From Psococerastis gibbosa (lineage: Eukaryota; Arthropoda; Insecta; Psocodea; Psocidae), in contig OZ020486.1 in assembly GCA_963971405.1 (NCBI GenBank), positions 5,146,001 through 5,210,000 on the forward strand: a DNA stretch of 64,000 nt, in the 5' to 3' direction. Below the pieces are notes generated by a model. The model was not told the origin of the DNA and ran no database searches. It saw only the letters and a list, made by a program, of their open reading frames with translations. Numbering within the stretch: position 1 is the stretch's first letter; the number at the start of each line of letters is the position of its first letter. Positions 32,914 through 44,237 of this stretch are shown here, one piece after another. The position numbers and the translations under genes were made by a program.

Positions 32914-34061
32914 GTAAGTATGTAGTTTTTTATACAATTGCCGAGCCAATTCTATATTTTATTCCATTATTATTGAATGAGCAGACTATCACTATTATTA
33001 GATAGGTTCTACTTAACAGTGTAATGGGGCATGACTCGGCCCTAATTTATCGGTTTTATTCTAATTATTTTTGGTTGTTAATCCCCTTATATATTAGCAA
33101 GAAAATAGATTTGCTCATGAGCCGGAAGCCCTTCTTCGAATGCCTCTTATCGAAGATGGGTAATGATCATAGACAAATAACTAATAATGGGTGATGATCA
33201 TGGCACTCGTAGTCAAGATTGTACCATTACATGCCATGATAAATATGAAATTATGCCGTTCACTCTTCATTGAGATTGAGTTCCTCCACCTTCGGGACCA
33301 TTTTCCCACCCCCAGATAAAAGGGTGCCCTGCAAGAAAAGACGTTTTTTTCCTTATCTCGGCTCAAAGTAGGTCCCCTATCTGTTCTGGCACCACTTCGC
33401 CCTTCCGGCTTCCATCTTCACAAGAAAGTGGTATTTAAACAAGCACCATCAGTGACTACATTCAGGAAACGGCTTCAAGATGAACTAAAGAGTGAACGAT
33501 TGTGAAATGGAATGAGCAGTGAAAATCTGAAAAACTTATTAATGCATTGCATTACTAATTTCCTACAGCACACGCACACGTACAGATTGGGAAATTTTTT
33601 CGTCTTCGTCTCAGACCATAGAGCATTACCTACAAGCTCAGATACTTTGAAGATAAGGGCAGAAGCCCACTATACTAATTACTTCATCATCTTTGCTCAC
33701 GTGTGTAGTGTACAGCTAGTTGTTTTCTAGAAATGATTCAATTACGTGCTATTTGAATAGCTTACATGTTAAACTACTGTACTTCATTGCAACTTTTCAG
33801 TTGTAAGGCTCTCAATATAATATTTGGTTATTATTGTTGGCTTTCTATGCTGCCCTTGTCCAGCCTGACTGGCTATTATTACTGGAGGTATTAGTTTAGC
33901 TTATGAAGCTTTATGATGTTGTACTGAATGCATTTTCAAACATTGGTTTACACTTATTTCGTTCTTTACTTGTGACTCCTATTAATTGTCATATAATTGT
34001 CATATGTTTTTTGTTTTTTTTTAGATATGGTGACATTTAACCAGCTTGTATAAGTCCTTGA
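32914..34061. other. Nothing firm
   Basis: Around 33430-33505 TTFRKRLQDELKSERL resembles the F+.+L...L end of LINE ORF2 proteins but is too short to call. Confidence 0.35.
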
Positions 34062-34575
34062 TCCAGGAGTCGAGGCTTCAGCAGTACACAGTATCGCGGG
34101 ATAAGCAGAAGCGTTGCATCCTTTGCTGCTAGAGCAAGAACAGGCCACATTACTACCAATGGATACCTACACCGTTTTCATCTAATCGAATCTCCAGTAT
34201 GCCGTGCATGCGGTCTAGCTAATGAAACACTAGAGCACATACTCCTGCAGTGCTCGGCCCCATGCACACTACGGGACAAACTACGGGATCAGGTTGGACA
34301 AAAGGAGGGCGCACATCAAAAGATCCTGTGCACGCCGAACATGTGGGCACTAGCGTCAAGGGCATTTCTGAGACATCAGGCAGTCGGCATCACCTGAGCT
34401 GGAAGCCCTGTACTAAGAAGTAAGAAGGAGTCGAGCTGTTCCTTCATGCATGGAATAAATGGTGTGGAAATGGTCGGTTTTAGTTAAGTTAACATTATGG
34501 GTTAATTGTAAGAGTAGGCCGAAAGGCCCAAAATTCGCCCATATGGAAAATAAAGACAATTTTCTTTCTTTCTTT
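34062..34575 (+). pseudogene. 5'-truncated LINE: ORF2 C-terminus and 3' UTR
   Basis: In-frame from 34062 to TGA at 34397: ARARTGHITTNGYLHRFHL then a CRACG...ETLEHILLQC zinc-binding motif typical of LINE ORF2 ends. The 3' UTR has AATAAA-type sequence and ends in (TTTC)n. The last part recurs at 24530. Confidence 0.7.
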
Positions 34576-35582
34576 CAAATACGCGCTTTGTTTAACTACT
34601 CCCTTTAATTGCAATTTTGAGTGCAAGGCTCTCGAAATAATATTTGGGTATTTTTTATAATTGTTAATTTTTGAAATTTGATCAGTGGCTCCGTGAGGGG
34701 ACCCTTCCGGGATATCCTAATCGAACATTGTGATTTGTGGAATTACACATTTTTGAAACTATTAACTTAGAATTTAACACTCATTTATTTTTGTACTTGT
34801 GGCTGAACACCTTGGTCACGACTAATAAAAGAGCTGGAATGCAAGCCAATCAGAGTGTAACCTTTTTGGCGGGGCAAAGCTTACAAACCGCTGGTCCAAT
34901 TATCTGAGCCCAGATTTAATTTCAATGTCAATTTTAGGTTATTATCATAAAATTCACGACCGGTGTTGGCTGAGTACCTTTAACATAGTTAATAAGGAGA
35001 CTATGTACATGTTAATTTCAATTCTGAATGTTTCAGGAATATAAGCTGAGGGATAACCACTAATGAAGTTGTCAGATGTCCAAATGTAAACCACATACGA
35101 TTTAACACAATCTTGACTTGCAGACTGCAGTTACTTCTTTTAGCATTGGATGGATAAGCCACAAGAACTTTTGTACGTTTGAACACTTCGTTATCATTCT
35201 TCTAACTAAAAAAATATCATGCAAGGCGGCCCATATTCGGTGGATATGGCATTTATCACTGAAACGGTTTGATGAGATATTAACCAACATAAAAGATCTG
35301 CGCATATCGTAATGTGAGTTCAGGAAAAGGAAATTCGTACAGCAACTGATTTTCTTTGTCGTTTTAAATCGCATTTAAGGGTAAACCGTGATGGAGATAT
35401 TTAAGTCAAAAAATAATTTTTAAAGCCAAATTTTGTCTGAATCTCAAATGAATTCTCCTGTAAATAACTGAACTTTTTAATTGCGTTCTGGAGTTGTCTT
35501 ACATATTCAAAGGTGCAATGTTCCTTAATTCTGAATTAAAATATTGCTCCCGGCCTATAATTGAATTTTTTTTATTTTTCAG
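34576..35582. other. Nothing recognised
   Basis: No supported frames on either strand. Confidence 0.4.
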
Positions 35583-35704
35583 GTTCGAAAACAGTCCCAT
35601 ATCCACCGAAACTGGACCTCACGGTTAAAAAAAAAAACATCGAAACTATAGACCAAGATTTAATAACACAGAAGAATCTAAAAAAACAGAATAGTGGACT
35701 GTGA
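35583..35704 (+). CDS. Possible terminal exon of an unidentified gene
   Basis: A strong polypyrimidine tract and CAG precede 35583. In the frame entered with one base from an upstream exon, 40 codons run to TGA at 35704 (KTVPYPPKLDLTVKKKNIET, then a Lys/Asn/Gln-rich end). Composition looks coding, but no partner exon or homologue was found. The gypsy element begins 150 bp downstream. Confidence 0.25.
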
Positions 35705-35852
35705 TTTCTAAATAATTACTCAATGGCTGCAGTTGATATCTTTTGTGGCACTATGCCGATTTCGAAAATTGTGTCTCAGTAGCTTATAGATTATACGATG
35801 TGCATTATTACTATATTATGAAGAGGTCCATTTTTTTTACGTATTGTGAGTT

Positions 35853-36008
35853 TGTTATAAAGTTAAATAGTCATATTAATTAAGATATTTAATTATGTAT
35901 TACAAAACACCAAGACATTCATTATTGTCGTCCATCTTGATCTAAACTACTCCCACGTTTTCCTACGTGGCATTAGCCTGACGGCTTGGCGCCAACTAAC
36001 TCTCAACA
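35853..36008 (-). repeat. 3' LTR of gypsy element
   Basis: 156 bp, starts TGTTATAAAG and ends CTCTCAACA on the plus strand. By eye identical to the other LTR. Confidence 0.93.
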
Positions 36009-36208
36009 TCTTCCCTTTTAAGAGTACAAAATAAGTAAGTAAAACGGTCTTCCCTTCCTTTCCAAACTTAGATACTACTGTAAATGTAAGAAAAACATCG
36101 TCCTTATAAAGGTTACCCAAATCAAATGAAAAACAAACTCCTACTCTATCAAAATTAAACGAGATATGTAAAAACAAGGGGTAATTTATCTCTTATATGT
36201 ATCTTATT

Positions 36209-39200
36209 TTAATCATCAAATCGCCGAGGTGGCTTTATAGTGCGTCCCGACTTCGTGCGCGGTAACTCTGGCGTGTTTTGAACACCCTGGGTTGGAGCTG
36301 AAGGAGTGAACTCTTGTGATACAAATTCATTGTTATAATCAGGGAACTCATTTTCTGACTGTATTTGAGTGTCGTTATCGGATTCTCCTTTAGCCAGCTC
36401 ATCCCATTTTGCACGTATTATAAATTCCCTGTTTCTACGATACGTGACGCCATCACGCGTTTTTATGTCATATGCTCGAGGTTCTGCTCGTTTATCCACA
36501 ATGGTCCCTGGAATAAATTTCCCGTCCGGGTCCTTCTTAAAAAAAACTTTATCATTGACATTTAGTTCGCTATGCTGAACCGACCCCCTGTTGTAATTTC
36601 TTCTAATTGATTCATGATATCCCTGAACTAGCTTTTCATGTTGCTTCATATCTACCAGTCTCGGTTGCAAAATTTCATGTCGGATGGGAATTGTTGTACG
36701 TAGCCTTCTCGACATTAATAACTCTGACGGCGCGCTAAATTCGCCCTTTTGAGTTGTTCGGTATTGTAGAAGACCTAGAAATGGGTCGTCACACTTTGCG
36801 AAAATTCTTTTCACTATATCGACTGCCTTTTCTGCCTGACCATTAGATCGTGGCATGTATGGACTGGACATAATATGCTCAATTTCCCATTTGCTGGTAA
36901 ATTCCCGAAAAGCTGAAGAATTAAAAGGTGGGCCTCCATCTGAAATGATGACCCGGGGGATGCCATATCGAGAACAAATTGATTTTAAATTTGTTATTAC
37001 CACCTCAGCATTACTCTTATTCAAAATGGCGATATCAATAAATTTCGAAAAGTAGTCCATCACTACTAGAACCGTCCTCCCATTAATATAACATAGGTCC
37101 ACGCCTACTTTATCCCAAGGTAAATTACCCATTTCGTGGAAATGTATAGGAGATTTTCGGAGATTTTGCTTATTCTCGATACATTCCGTGCAATTTGCGA
37201 TTTTTCGCTGTAAATCAGCCAGGATTCCTGGCCAATACAGAACTTTACGGACATGGTCAGCGCTTCGGGTTACGCCAAAGTGGCCTTCATGTATTTTGTC
37301 CATGATCTCTGCTCTTAGGCTTTGAGGAACCATCAAGCGGTTATTGTGGTATACTAACCCTTCAACAGTTTTAATATTTCTTTTTGTGTCAAAGAAATGT
37401 CTGACTGTGTTAGGACAGTCTTCCTTGCGTTTTGGCCAACCTTTTATGCAAAAATGCTTTAGCACTGACAGTTGATTATCCTTATCGGTTTCTGTAAGTA
37501 GTTCTGTCAGTCTCTTCTTTGAGGCTACTAGTTTTGAATTCAATAGTTTGACTTTAAAATTCGCATGGTCCAACCCAGAGCATATTTCGCAGGATTCCAA
37601 TTTATTTTTTATTTCAGTATACATATTGGGCCAAAATAAGTTATTTTTAACATAGTCAATGGTACCTCGAATCCCCTTATGGCTTTCGTGTATTTTGTCA
37701 ATGACTGATTTTCTCAATGACTTAGGCGGTATAAGGCTGGACGATTTGAACATGAGCCCGTTGTTTTCATAGATCTCGTCTTTTACATTGAAAAATGGCT
37801 TAACTAAATCATCAACCTTATCTTTACAATTTGGCCATCCCTGCCAATAATATTTTTTTAATAACTTGAGGCACTTGTCAGTACTGGTTTCTACAATAAA
37901 TTCTTCCTTTCTTTGTTCTGAAATTTTTAAACCTGACGCTATGGTGTTAATTCTAACATTAAGATTGCGATCATATTCTTGAAACTCGTAATCATTTTCA
38001 CAAGGAGCTCTAGATAGCGTGTCTGACACATACATTTGCTTACTGGGCGTATATGAGACTTCAAAATTATATTTTTCCAAAGTTAACATCCACCTCTGTA
38101 ACCTAGGTGGGATTTTGTTAAACGGTTTTTTAAATAGTGGCAACAACGGTTTATGGTCCGTCTCTACCTCAAATTTCATGCCATAGACATATTGGTGAAA
38201 TTTTTTGCATCCGTAACTTATGGCAACTAATTCTTTTTCAATTTGCGGATACTGACATTGTGCCTCGTTTAAGGTGGTTGATGCAAACGCTATAGGACTC
38301 CTATCATGTAATAATACGGCCCCTATAGCTCCTTTTGAGGCATCTACGGACAACTTCAATCTTTTATTTGGCTGAAAATATGTTAGCATTGGAGCTGAAG
38401 TTATCAACGCTTTCAGTTTATCAAATTCTTGGTCGTGGGACGCGTCCCACAGCCACACGCTATCTTTTTTCAGTAAATTTCTTAAATTCGATGTTTCAGC
38501 AGACAAATTTTTTATAAAAGATCCCAAATAATTCACCATACCTAGAAATCTTTGGAGATCTTCTACGCATTTAGGTTTTGGCATCTCTTGAATGGCCTTT
38601 ACTTTGGCTGGGTCTGTTTTTACACCCGAAGCATTGAAAACGTGCCCCACAAACTTTACTTCTCGTAAATTGAACTGGCATTTCTCTGGTTTAAATTTGA
38701 GCCCTACCTCGCGTGCTCGCTCTAGTACTAGTTTTAATGTTTTGTCATGAGATGCCTCGTCACCATAAATACAAAAGTCATCAATGTACCGCAATAAGTT
38801 TGGAATGTCGCCAAAATATTTCGACATTAAATTGGAAAATATTTCTCCTGCACAATTAATACCAAATGGTAATCTTTTAAAAAAGTAACGTCCAAATGGT
38901 GTCTGAAAAGTACACAGCTTGGCGCTGGGAGCGTCCAATTGAATTTGCCAATAACCACTATTAGCATCTAGTAATGAAAATTTTTCTGCACCTGCCAGTT
39001 TTGACTTTATGTCTTCAATTGTGGGAATTTGGCAGTGTGGTCTTTTGATTGCCTTATTTAAGTTACGTGGGTCAAGGCATATACGCAAACCCTTGTCTGG
39101 TTTCTCTACGATTACTATAGAATTGACCCAATCTGTTGGCTCGTCAATTTTTTCTATAACGTTTAAAGCGACCATTTTGTCTAATTCTACTTTAAGCCTA

Positions 39201-40543
39201 TCGTGCAGCGCAAATGGTACTTTTCGGGCAGCATTTATTTTAGGGGTAACCGTCTCGTCAATGACTAATGTAGCCCGATCAGGCAAGCATCCCAAACCCT
39301 CAAAAACATCTTTAAATTGAGATGTGTCAACTATACTGTCCACCTTGCAACATTTCTGGACTAACCCCATTTTTTCGCAAGTTTGCAATCCCAAAATTGG
39401 CACGGATGCGATGTCGACCACTTCAAAATTTACGCTTGATTTTAATTTATTCGTGAAAATGCACCACAATGTGCACGACCCTTCGACTTTCAGTCGCTCG
39501 CCACTAACAGTGGTTAGGGACACTTGCGATTTGTCAAGATCTCTTAAGCTCAACCCCAATACGTTCGTATACGTTTTTAAAGGCATTACATTGGTCATCG
39601 CGCCCGTGTCAATTTGAAATTTTACATTTTTTCCTTTAATAAGTACATAAGTTGACCAAATTTGGGGCCTTTTAACATCGAATGACATGCATTTTATTCC
39701 GACGTCAATTTTGCCTACGTCACACAATCCTACACTGTCGTCTCTTTCTTTTTCAGATAACTGCTTTACAGGTTGTTTTGAATAACAGCATTTAGCAAAA
39801 TGACCCATCCTGAAACATTTGGAGCAAGTTTTTCCCAAAGCGGGACACTTGAATCTGTGAAACTGGGCTCCGCATTGTTGACATGGTTGCGCTGTTTTGC
39901 GCTTTTCATCGGCCGAGATGTTTTTTTGATTCCATTTCCTAACTGCTCCTACGCAATTATTTTCATCGGTCAATGTTTCTAACTCCTTCTTGGATAATTC
40001 CATACTTTTTGCAATTTCCACCGCCTTATTGAGTGTAATTACATTTTCCGACAATAACCTCTCTTTAATACTGACGCTATTCATATTGCAGATAAATATG
40101 TCTCTCACCAATTCTTCTCTAAGCTTATCTAACTCACAAGATAATGACAAATTTTTTAAATCCGTCACAAACTCTTCTAATGTTTCGTTTTCCTGTTGCT
40201 TACGCTTAAAAAATCTGTATCGCTCCATACATACATTCTTTTTAGGACAGAAGTAGCTATCAAACAAGTTCATAAAGTCCTCAAATGAAATTTTTTTCAT
40301 ATCAACATTGAATGAATTGAAAATGTCTAAGATAGGCTCACCCGCACTGTGCAGCATCAGGCAAATTTTTCTGTAGTCTGACTCTCCTTCCAATGAGGCA
40401 GCAGATAAATATATTTCGAACTTCGTTCGCCACATTTTCCATTCCCCATGCAAGTTAGTGGCCTGGATATTAACATTTCTCAGCCCTGACGACGGCATAC
40501 CGGAACTCTGACCGCCCTTTGACTTTGCATGTTCACTTGTCAT
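36209..40543 (-). CDS. Gypsy Gag-Pol polyprotein
   Basis: 1444 residues from ATG at 40543. Five more codons extend in-frame upstream but begin with GTG. Order: Gag (about 1-210); zinc-knuckle region with CSKCFRMGHFAKCC (about 240-255); aspartic protease QIDTGAM (about 312); reverse transcriptase with YIDDF (about 587); RNase H with LSVDASKGAIGAVL (about 735-745); two H2C2 zinc-binding modules (about 892-990 and 1025-1125); integrase core with D in GVDLCYING, D in IISDGGPPFN and E in NGQAEKAVD; C-terminal DNA-binding-like region. No stops or frameshifts, so probably functional. The second H2C2 copy is unusual. Confidence 0.93.
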   Translation of the reverse strand: MTSEHAKSKGGQSSGMPSSGLRNVNIQATNLHGEWKMWRTKFEIYLSAASLEGESDYRKICLMLHSAGEPILDIFNSFNVDMKKISFEDFMNLFDSYFCPKKNVCMERYRFFKRKQQENETLEEFVTDLKNLSLSCELDKLREELVRDIFICNMNSVSIKERLLSENVITLNKAVEIAKSMELSKKELETLTDENNCVGAVRKWNQKNISADEKRKTAQPCQQCGAQFHRFKCPALGKTCSKCFRMGHFAKCCYSKQPVKQLSEKERDDSVGLCDVGKIDVGIKCMSFDVKRPQIWSTYVLIKGKNVKFQIDTGAMTNVMPLKTYTNVLGLSLRDLDKSQVSLTTVSGERLKVEGSCTLWCIFTNKLKSSVNFEVVDIASVPILGLQTCEKMGLVQKCCKVDSIVDTSQFKDVFEGLGCLPDRATLVIDETVTPKINAARKVPFALHDRLKVELDKMVALNVIEKIDEPTDWVNSIVIVEKPDKGLRICLDPRNLNKAIKRPHCQIPTIEDIKSKLAGAEKFSLLDANSGYWQIQLDAPSAKLCTFQTPFGRYFFKRLPFGINCAGEIFSNLMSKYFGDIPNLLRYIDDFCIYGDEASHDKTLKLVLERAREVGLKFKPEKCQFNLREVKFVGHVFNASGVKTDPAKVKAIQEMPKPKCVEDLQRFLGMVNYLGSFIKNLSAETSNLRNLLKKDSVWLWDASHDQEFDKLKALITSAPMLTYFQPNKRLKLSVDASKGAIGAVLLHDRSPIAFASTTLNEAQCQYPQIEKELVAISYGCKKFHQYVYGMKFEVETDHKPLLPLFKKPFNKIPPRLQRWMLTLEKYNFEVSYTPSKQMYVSDTLSRAPCENDYEFQEYDRNLNVRINTIASGLKISEQRKEEFIVETSTDKCLKLLKKYYWQGWPNCKDKVDDLVKPFFNVKDEIYENNGLMFKSSSLIPPKSLRKSVIDKIHESHKGIRGTIDYVKNNLFWPNMYTEIKNKLESCEICSGLDHANFKVKLLNSKLVASKKRLTELLTETDKDNQLSVLKHFCIKGWPKRKEDCPNTVRHFFDTKRNIKTVEGLVYHNNRLMVPQSLRAEIMDKIHEGHFGVTRSADHVRKVLYWPGILADLQRKIANCTECIENKQNLRKSPIHFHEMGNLPWDKVGVDLCYINGRTVLVVMDYFSKFIDIAILNKSNAEVVITNLKSICSRYGIPRVIISDGGPPFNSSAFREFTSKWEIEHIMSSPYMPRSNGQAEKAVDIVKRIFAKCDDPFLGLLQYRTTQKGEFSAPSELLMSRRLRTTIPIRHEILQPRLVDMKQHEKLVQGYHESIRRNYNRGSVQHSELNVNDKVFFKKDPDGKFIPGTIVDKRAEPRAYDIKTRDGVTYRRNREFIIRAKWDELAKGESDNDTQIQSENEFPDYNNEFVSQEFTPSAPTQGVQNTPELPRTKSGRTIKPPRRFDD

Positions 40544-40621
40544 TTTGTCACTTGTCACATTATTTATTTGGTGAAACTATAAAATAACTTTTATTTTATT
40601 TATTTTTTACACTCAGCACCA

Positions 40622-40777
40622 TGTTATAAAGTTAAATAGTCATATTAATTAAGATATTTAATTATGTATTACAAAACACCAAGACATTCATTATTGTCGT
40701 CCATCTTGATCTAAACTACTCCCACGTTTTCCTACGTGGCATTAGCCTGACGGCTTGGCGCCAACTAACTCTCAACA
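40622..40777 (-). repeat. 5' LTR of gypsy element
   Basis: 156 bp, identical by eye to 35853-36008. Transcription would start here, reading leftwards. Confidence 0.93.
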
Positions 40778-40950
40778 GAGTTAACGTGACGTCTCCTGCT
40801 CAGTCGCTCTGTTCTTTCCTTAAACATGAAGAAAATGAAGGTATTAGAATATTTGAAACAAGTAAACTAACCTTTAGTTTAAATACAGGGTGATAATATT
40901 ATTTGACCAATAGTTGTATAAAAACATGCTCTGATAATATAATTACAAAA

Positions 40951-41005
40951 GCTTTCACGGCCGGAGTTACATGATGAATCAGTAGAATCTGGGATGATAG
41001 GCCTA
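40951..41005 (+). repeat. Solo copy of the 2.7-kb inverted-end motif
   Basis: GCTTTCACGGCCGGAGT and a CAGTAGAATC.GGG.TGATAGG block match 2695-2746, with no partner nearby. Confidence 0.45.
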
Positions 41006-41529
41006 TCAGAATAGATCAGTGTTTGCCATTTGACTAGTTTTGGTAGTAGGCGCGTTTTCCCACTTATTTTTGCTTAACCTCAAATTTTTTTGCGTTGTAC
41101 TCTATGACGTTTTCATTATTAAACGGTGACTATTAAAAATGACCGCGTATCAAAGAGTAACATATCTATTTTTCACGTGGTAGTGATGAAAATAAAATTT
41201 AAAAAAAAATAAAATAGAGTAGGTAATCTTGGAGAAAGGCTAAACGCTTAGTGTCTCTAATTAGGGGTGTTTTGCAACATTCATTCTTTAGTGTGTTAGA
41301 ATAATGGCATTAAATTATTATTAATTATTTACATAAATAACATATACAATTATAATTTATTCTGCACAAACATCAAATAATTTTGAATTTTGGCGCGAAA
41401 GAAATTGGCATTAAAAAATGATGATAATGGAATGGTCGAAAATTTCAATCGTCATTAAAATAAAATATATTATAAGAAAATTGATTAAATTTTAAAAACA
41501 TGATATAGTGGAATACCCGCTTTCCATAT

Positions 41530-41671
41530 GGGGGGTATTCCACATACGTACAACGTCAATGAAAATTATGAAATTGATGGTGGCAGCAGACATTTTTACA
41601 TACTAAAAATTCTGCTGCCACCATCAATTTCATAATTTTCATTGACGTTGTACGTATATGGAATGCCCGCC
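41530..41671. mobile_element. Near-perfect palindromic MITE (family P), copy 1
   Basis: 142 bp. Arms of about 60 bp (GTCAATGAAAATTATGAAAT inside) pair with a loop of about 7-20 bases. Ends GGGGGGTATTCC and GGAATGCCCGCC; TAT on both sides (41527-41529, 41672-41674). A 3-bp duplication suggests PIF/Harbinger-type movement, but that is inference. Confidence 0.75.
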
Positions 41672-41674
41672 TAT

Positions 41675-42740
41675 GCATAGATTGATTTGTGTGATTTTTA
41701 GTTTTCAATTTAAGTTTACAGTGTTTACATTTTCCCGCTATAATTTAAAAAATGACGTGGCAGCAGCAATTTTTGAAAACAACGAAATACAAACCACCCA
41801 GTTATTAAAAAATTCCAAAAAAATCCAGTCCAATTTACCTGCAAACACCTCTTAACATAAGCTCTAGCAACAAAAAAAATACATTAAAGTAAGATACAGA
41901 TGAAAAAACTATATGAGAACTTACCTTTCTTGATTTTTTCGGTCGTGAAGCGCGCCGCGTCATGAGCCACCATTTTTGTGATTTTTCGTGTCAATAGACC
42001 GCTGTAGGCGGCTGATTTTAAAAATATGAAAATTAGTAAATCCCTAAATATCATTATGCAGCGCAGAAAGTCACAATTTTATCTTGTAGAAGCGTAGCCG
42101 GAAGTAATACAGAAGACTTAGTCATATATTTATTTGGTGGTGAATTTGTATATTTCAGATATTAGAAGGTTTTCCTTTTCAATATTTGGTAGACTCAACT
42201 AGTCTTACTAATTCCAAAGAGACTATACCCACACTATTTCAATATTTTGTACATTTGAAATTTTTTGATCAGCCTTACGACACGAATAATAACATTTGGA
42301 GACTATGCATAACCAATTTAATTGTGAAGTGCAGCAAGGTAGCTTAATAGCCTAAGACACGAGAGCATTAATAGCATAGGTTGCATAACTAAATTTTAGC
42401 CAACTATAGGCCTGTGTAGGCCACATCATTACATTATTTTATATTATTCTTTAACTTTAATACTTTCTTTTAGATCAACCACGAACTAAGCTTATATTAT
42501 TAGTCCTGGGATTGCCTAGCTGGGAGAAACATCTCACTAATAACATACATGTTCATGCTATCTTTTCTGGCATGGAAATTATGCTGCAGCGCTAAGGAGT
42601 ATCAAGGACATCAATCAGGCAGCGCAACCTTGAGCGAAGGTGGTTTAGGCTAGGTGCTAAAAACATTTAAACTATATATATAACCATAGGAGTTTACATT
42701 CAAGACTCTAATATGATGAAAACCATTGGAATAAAATTGA
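41675..42740. other. Nothing recognised
   Basis: AT-rich, no conserved frame. GCGCGCCGCGTCATGAGCC at about 41950 is a small GC-rich spot. Confidence 0.4.
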
Positions 42741-43166
42741 CTAGGACTTAGATTCTACAGCAAATAAAAAATGGCGCTTACACCATGATGCACTTGATGC
42801 TCTTAAATTAAGATAAAGTAGGTATATGAATAATAAATAGATTGCATTTGCATACATTTTATAGTCTAATAAATGGTATAATTTTATTATCTTAATAGTA
42901 CAAAGAGTAATACTGTATGCTTCCCCGACTTTTGTGCAATTTGAAGGCTTCTTCTTCAATTCAGCTCCGGGTATGTTTACAGTATGTATTGTATATGTAT
43001 ATTCACAACTTGCTGCAGATATTCTTTTCTCGGGCGCCCAGGTTGGTTGACGCCTTCTATTGTTTTGAAGGCTAATTAAGTCTATTAACGATGACAAATA
43101 CTGAGGGCATAATATTGTAGATTGCTTCAACAGATCACTCCTGAGTATCACCAGCATTGACATAGC
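42741..43166 (-). CDS. Open frame behind a strong acceptor, unidentified
   Basis: Minus strand: a T10 tract and CAG precede 43166. The only open frame gives MSMLVILRSDLLKQSTILCP and onward for about 95 plausible residues, then hydrophobic AT-driven sequence to a stop at 42741. No domain recognised, no partner exon. Confidence 0.2.
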   Translation of the reverse strand, partial: AMSMLVILRSDLLKQSTILCPQYLSSLIDLISLQNNRRRQPTWAPEKRISAASCEYTYTIHTVNIPGAELKKKPSNCTKVGEAYSITLCTIKIIKLYHLLDYKMYANAIYLLFIYLLYLNLRASSASWCKRHFLFAVESKS

Positions 43167-43437
43167 CTGAAAAAAAAAACATAAATAAAAATTGAGGAAT
43201 CAACATCACACGCACCCTTTGGTATTGGGTATGAAAGGTCAAATTCCACTCTAACCAATCATTGGCGAAATAATAATGACCCAACATAACATATAAGCCC
43301 AATTCAATCAAAAGTAGGTCCCCTGGTCGTAGTCAGGCCCATTTTAAAATTATTATTCATATCATTAAAAGATAATCTGCACCTCGGCGAAGATGATCTT
43401 GTGGAGTGTCAGGGGCATTCAATGAAGCAGTATTTAG

Positions 43438-43790
43438 CGAGACTGTGACATTACCTCGCCGGGCATTACATCGCTTGACAGTACAACGCCGGGCACTTCC
43501 TCGCGTGACAGAGCATCGCCAGACAAATCTCTCTTCTTACATTAAACCTAACATGGACAAGGCATCGCCTTTATGCAAATTTCGGTCACTGCATCGCCAG
43601 CCATTACCTCGCTGACAAGTACATCGCCAAAATTGAAATATCGGGCGTTGCATCGCCAGACAAGTCTCTTTTCTTACAATAAATCGAATACGGACAACAC
43701 ATCGCTGTTTATGCAAATTTTGGTCATTGCAACGCCGAGCTTCTCATCTCAACCACCAGGTCGCGACACTGCCCTCTCTTTTTAAATTTT
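43438..43790 (+). repeat. 15-bp-period minisatellite element (family Q), copy 1
   Basis: About 11 units of roughly 15 bp with consensus RGRCANNRCATCGCC, mixed with AT-rich units (TTATGCAAATTT appears twice). A higher-order repeat of about 135 bp starts at AGACAA (about 43525 and 43660). A near-identical inverted copy lies at 62066-62430. Confidence 0.7.
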
Positions 43791-44072
43791 TCAAAATTGG
43801 CTCTGTGCAACTGAATACAAAATGGAATTATACGGTTTTGCCACTGGGCTGGGGGTGAGGCGGGCAAGACCACCTTTACATTATTCCTAGGCTTGCATAG
43901 TTTCATTTTTGTAGGATTTGTACGGACCGTAATTAGATAGGGAAACTATGAATTCAACTGAATACTTATTGAAAGATCAAAGATGAGGCGATAGAGCGCT
44001 TCGATTTTTAGCCTCTCCCGCTCATGTTTTGAGCGCATATTCGGAGCACGCTCTTGTTTCGCTCCTCTCGCG

Positions 44073-44237
44073 ATGTCATCTAAATTGTGTGTATCGTACA
44101 TTTACATCATCAAGCTTGATAGGAGAATTGCATTTTTAAATAATTACTTATTTATACATAGGCTGTTAAAAAATTACCGTTTCAATTGGGCGGTGATATT
44201 GACTTATTGCAATGAACTACATAAAATATGTAACCCG
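44073..44237 (+). CDS. Candidate exon 1 of a small three-exon gene
   Basis: ATG at 44073, 55 codons (MSSKLCVSYIYIIKLDRR, then NYRFNWAVILTYCNELHK), ending NP before donor GTAAGT at 44238, phase 0. Joins in frame with 46233-46287. No homologue recognised; chance cannot be excluded. Confidence 0.25.

Larger units (their letters stand above)
35853..40777 (-). mobile_element. Complete Ty3/gypsy-type LTR retrotransposon
   Basis: 4925 bp on the minus strand. Identical 156-bp LTRs at 35853-36008 and 40622-40777 (TG...CA). Perfect 5-bp duplication GAGTT at 35848-35852 and 40778-40782. A primer-binding-like TGGTGCTGAGTG follows the 5' LTR; a polypurine AAAAGGGAAGA precedes the 3' LTR. One intact Gag-Pol frame and no envelope frame. 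The identical LTRs point to recent insertion. Confidence 0.93.

Noticed and set aside
36365..40256. Plus-strand open frames across the gypsy element
   Set aside because: Antisense shadows of Gag-Pol.
35853..40777. Envelope-bearing (retrovirus-like) gypsy element
   Set aside because: Only about 50 bp lie between the end of Gag-Pol (36209) and the 3' LTR side features, with no room for an envelope frame.
43438..43790. CRISPR-like array
   Set aside because: The units are about 15 bp without separate spacers, the genome is eukaryotic and there are no cas genes; it is a minisatellite.
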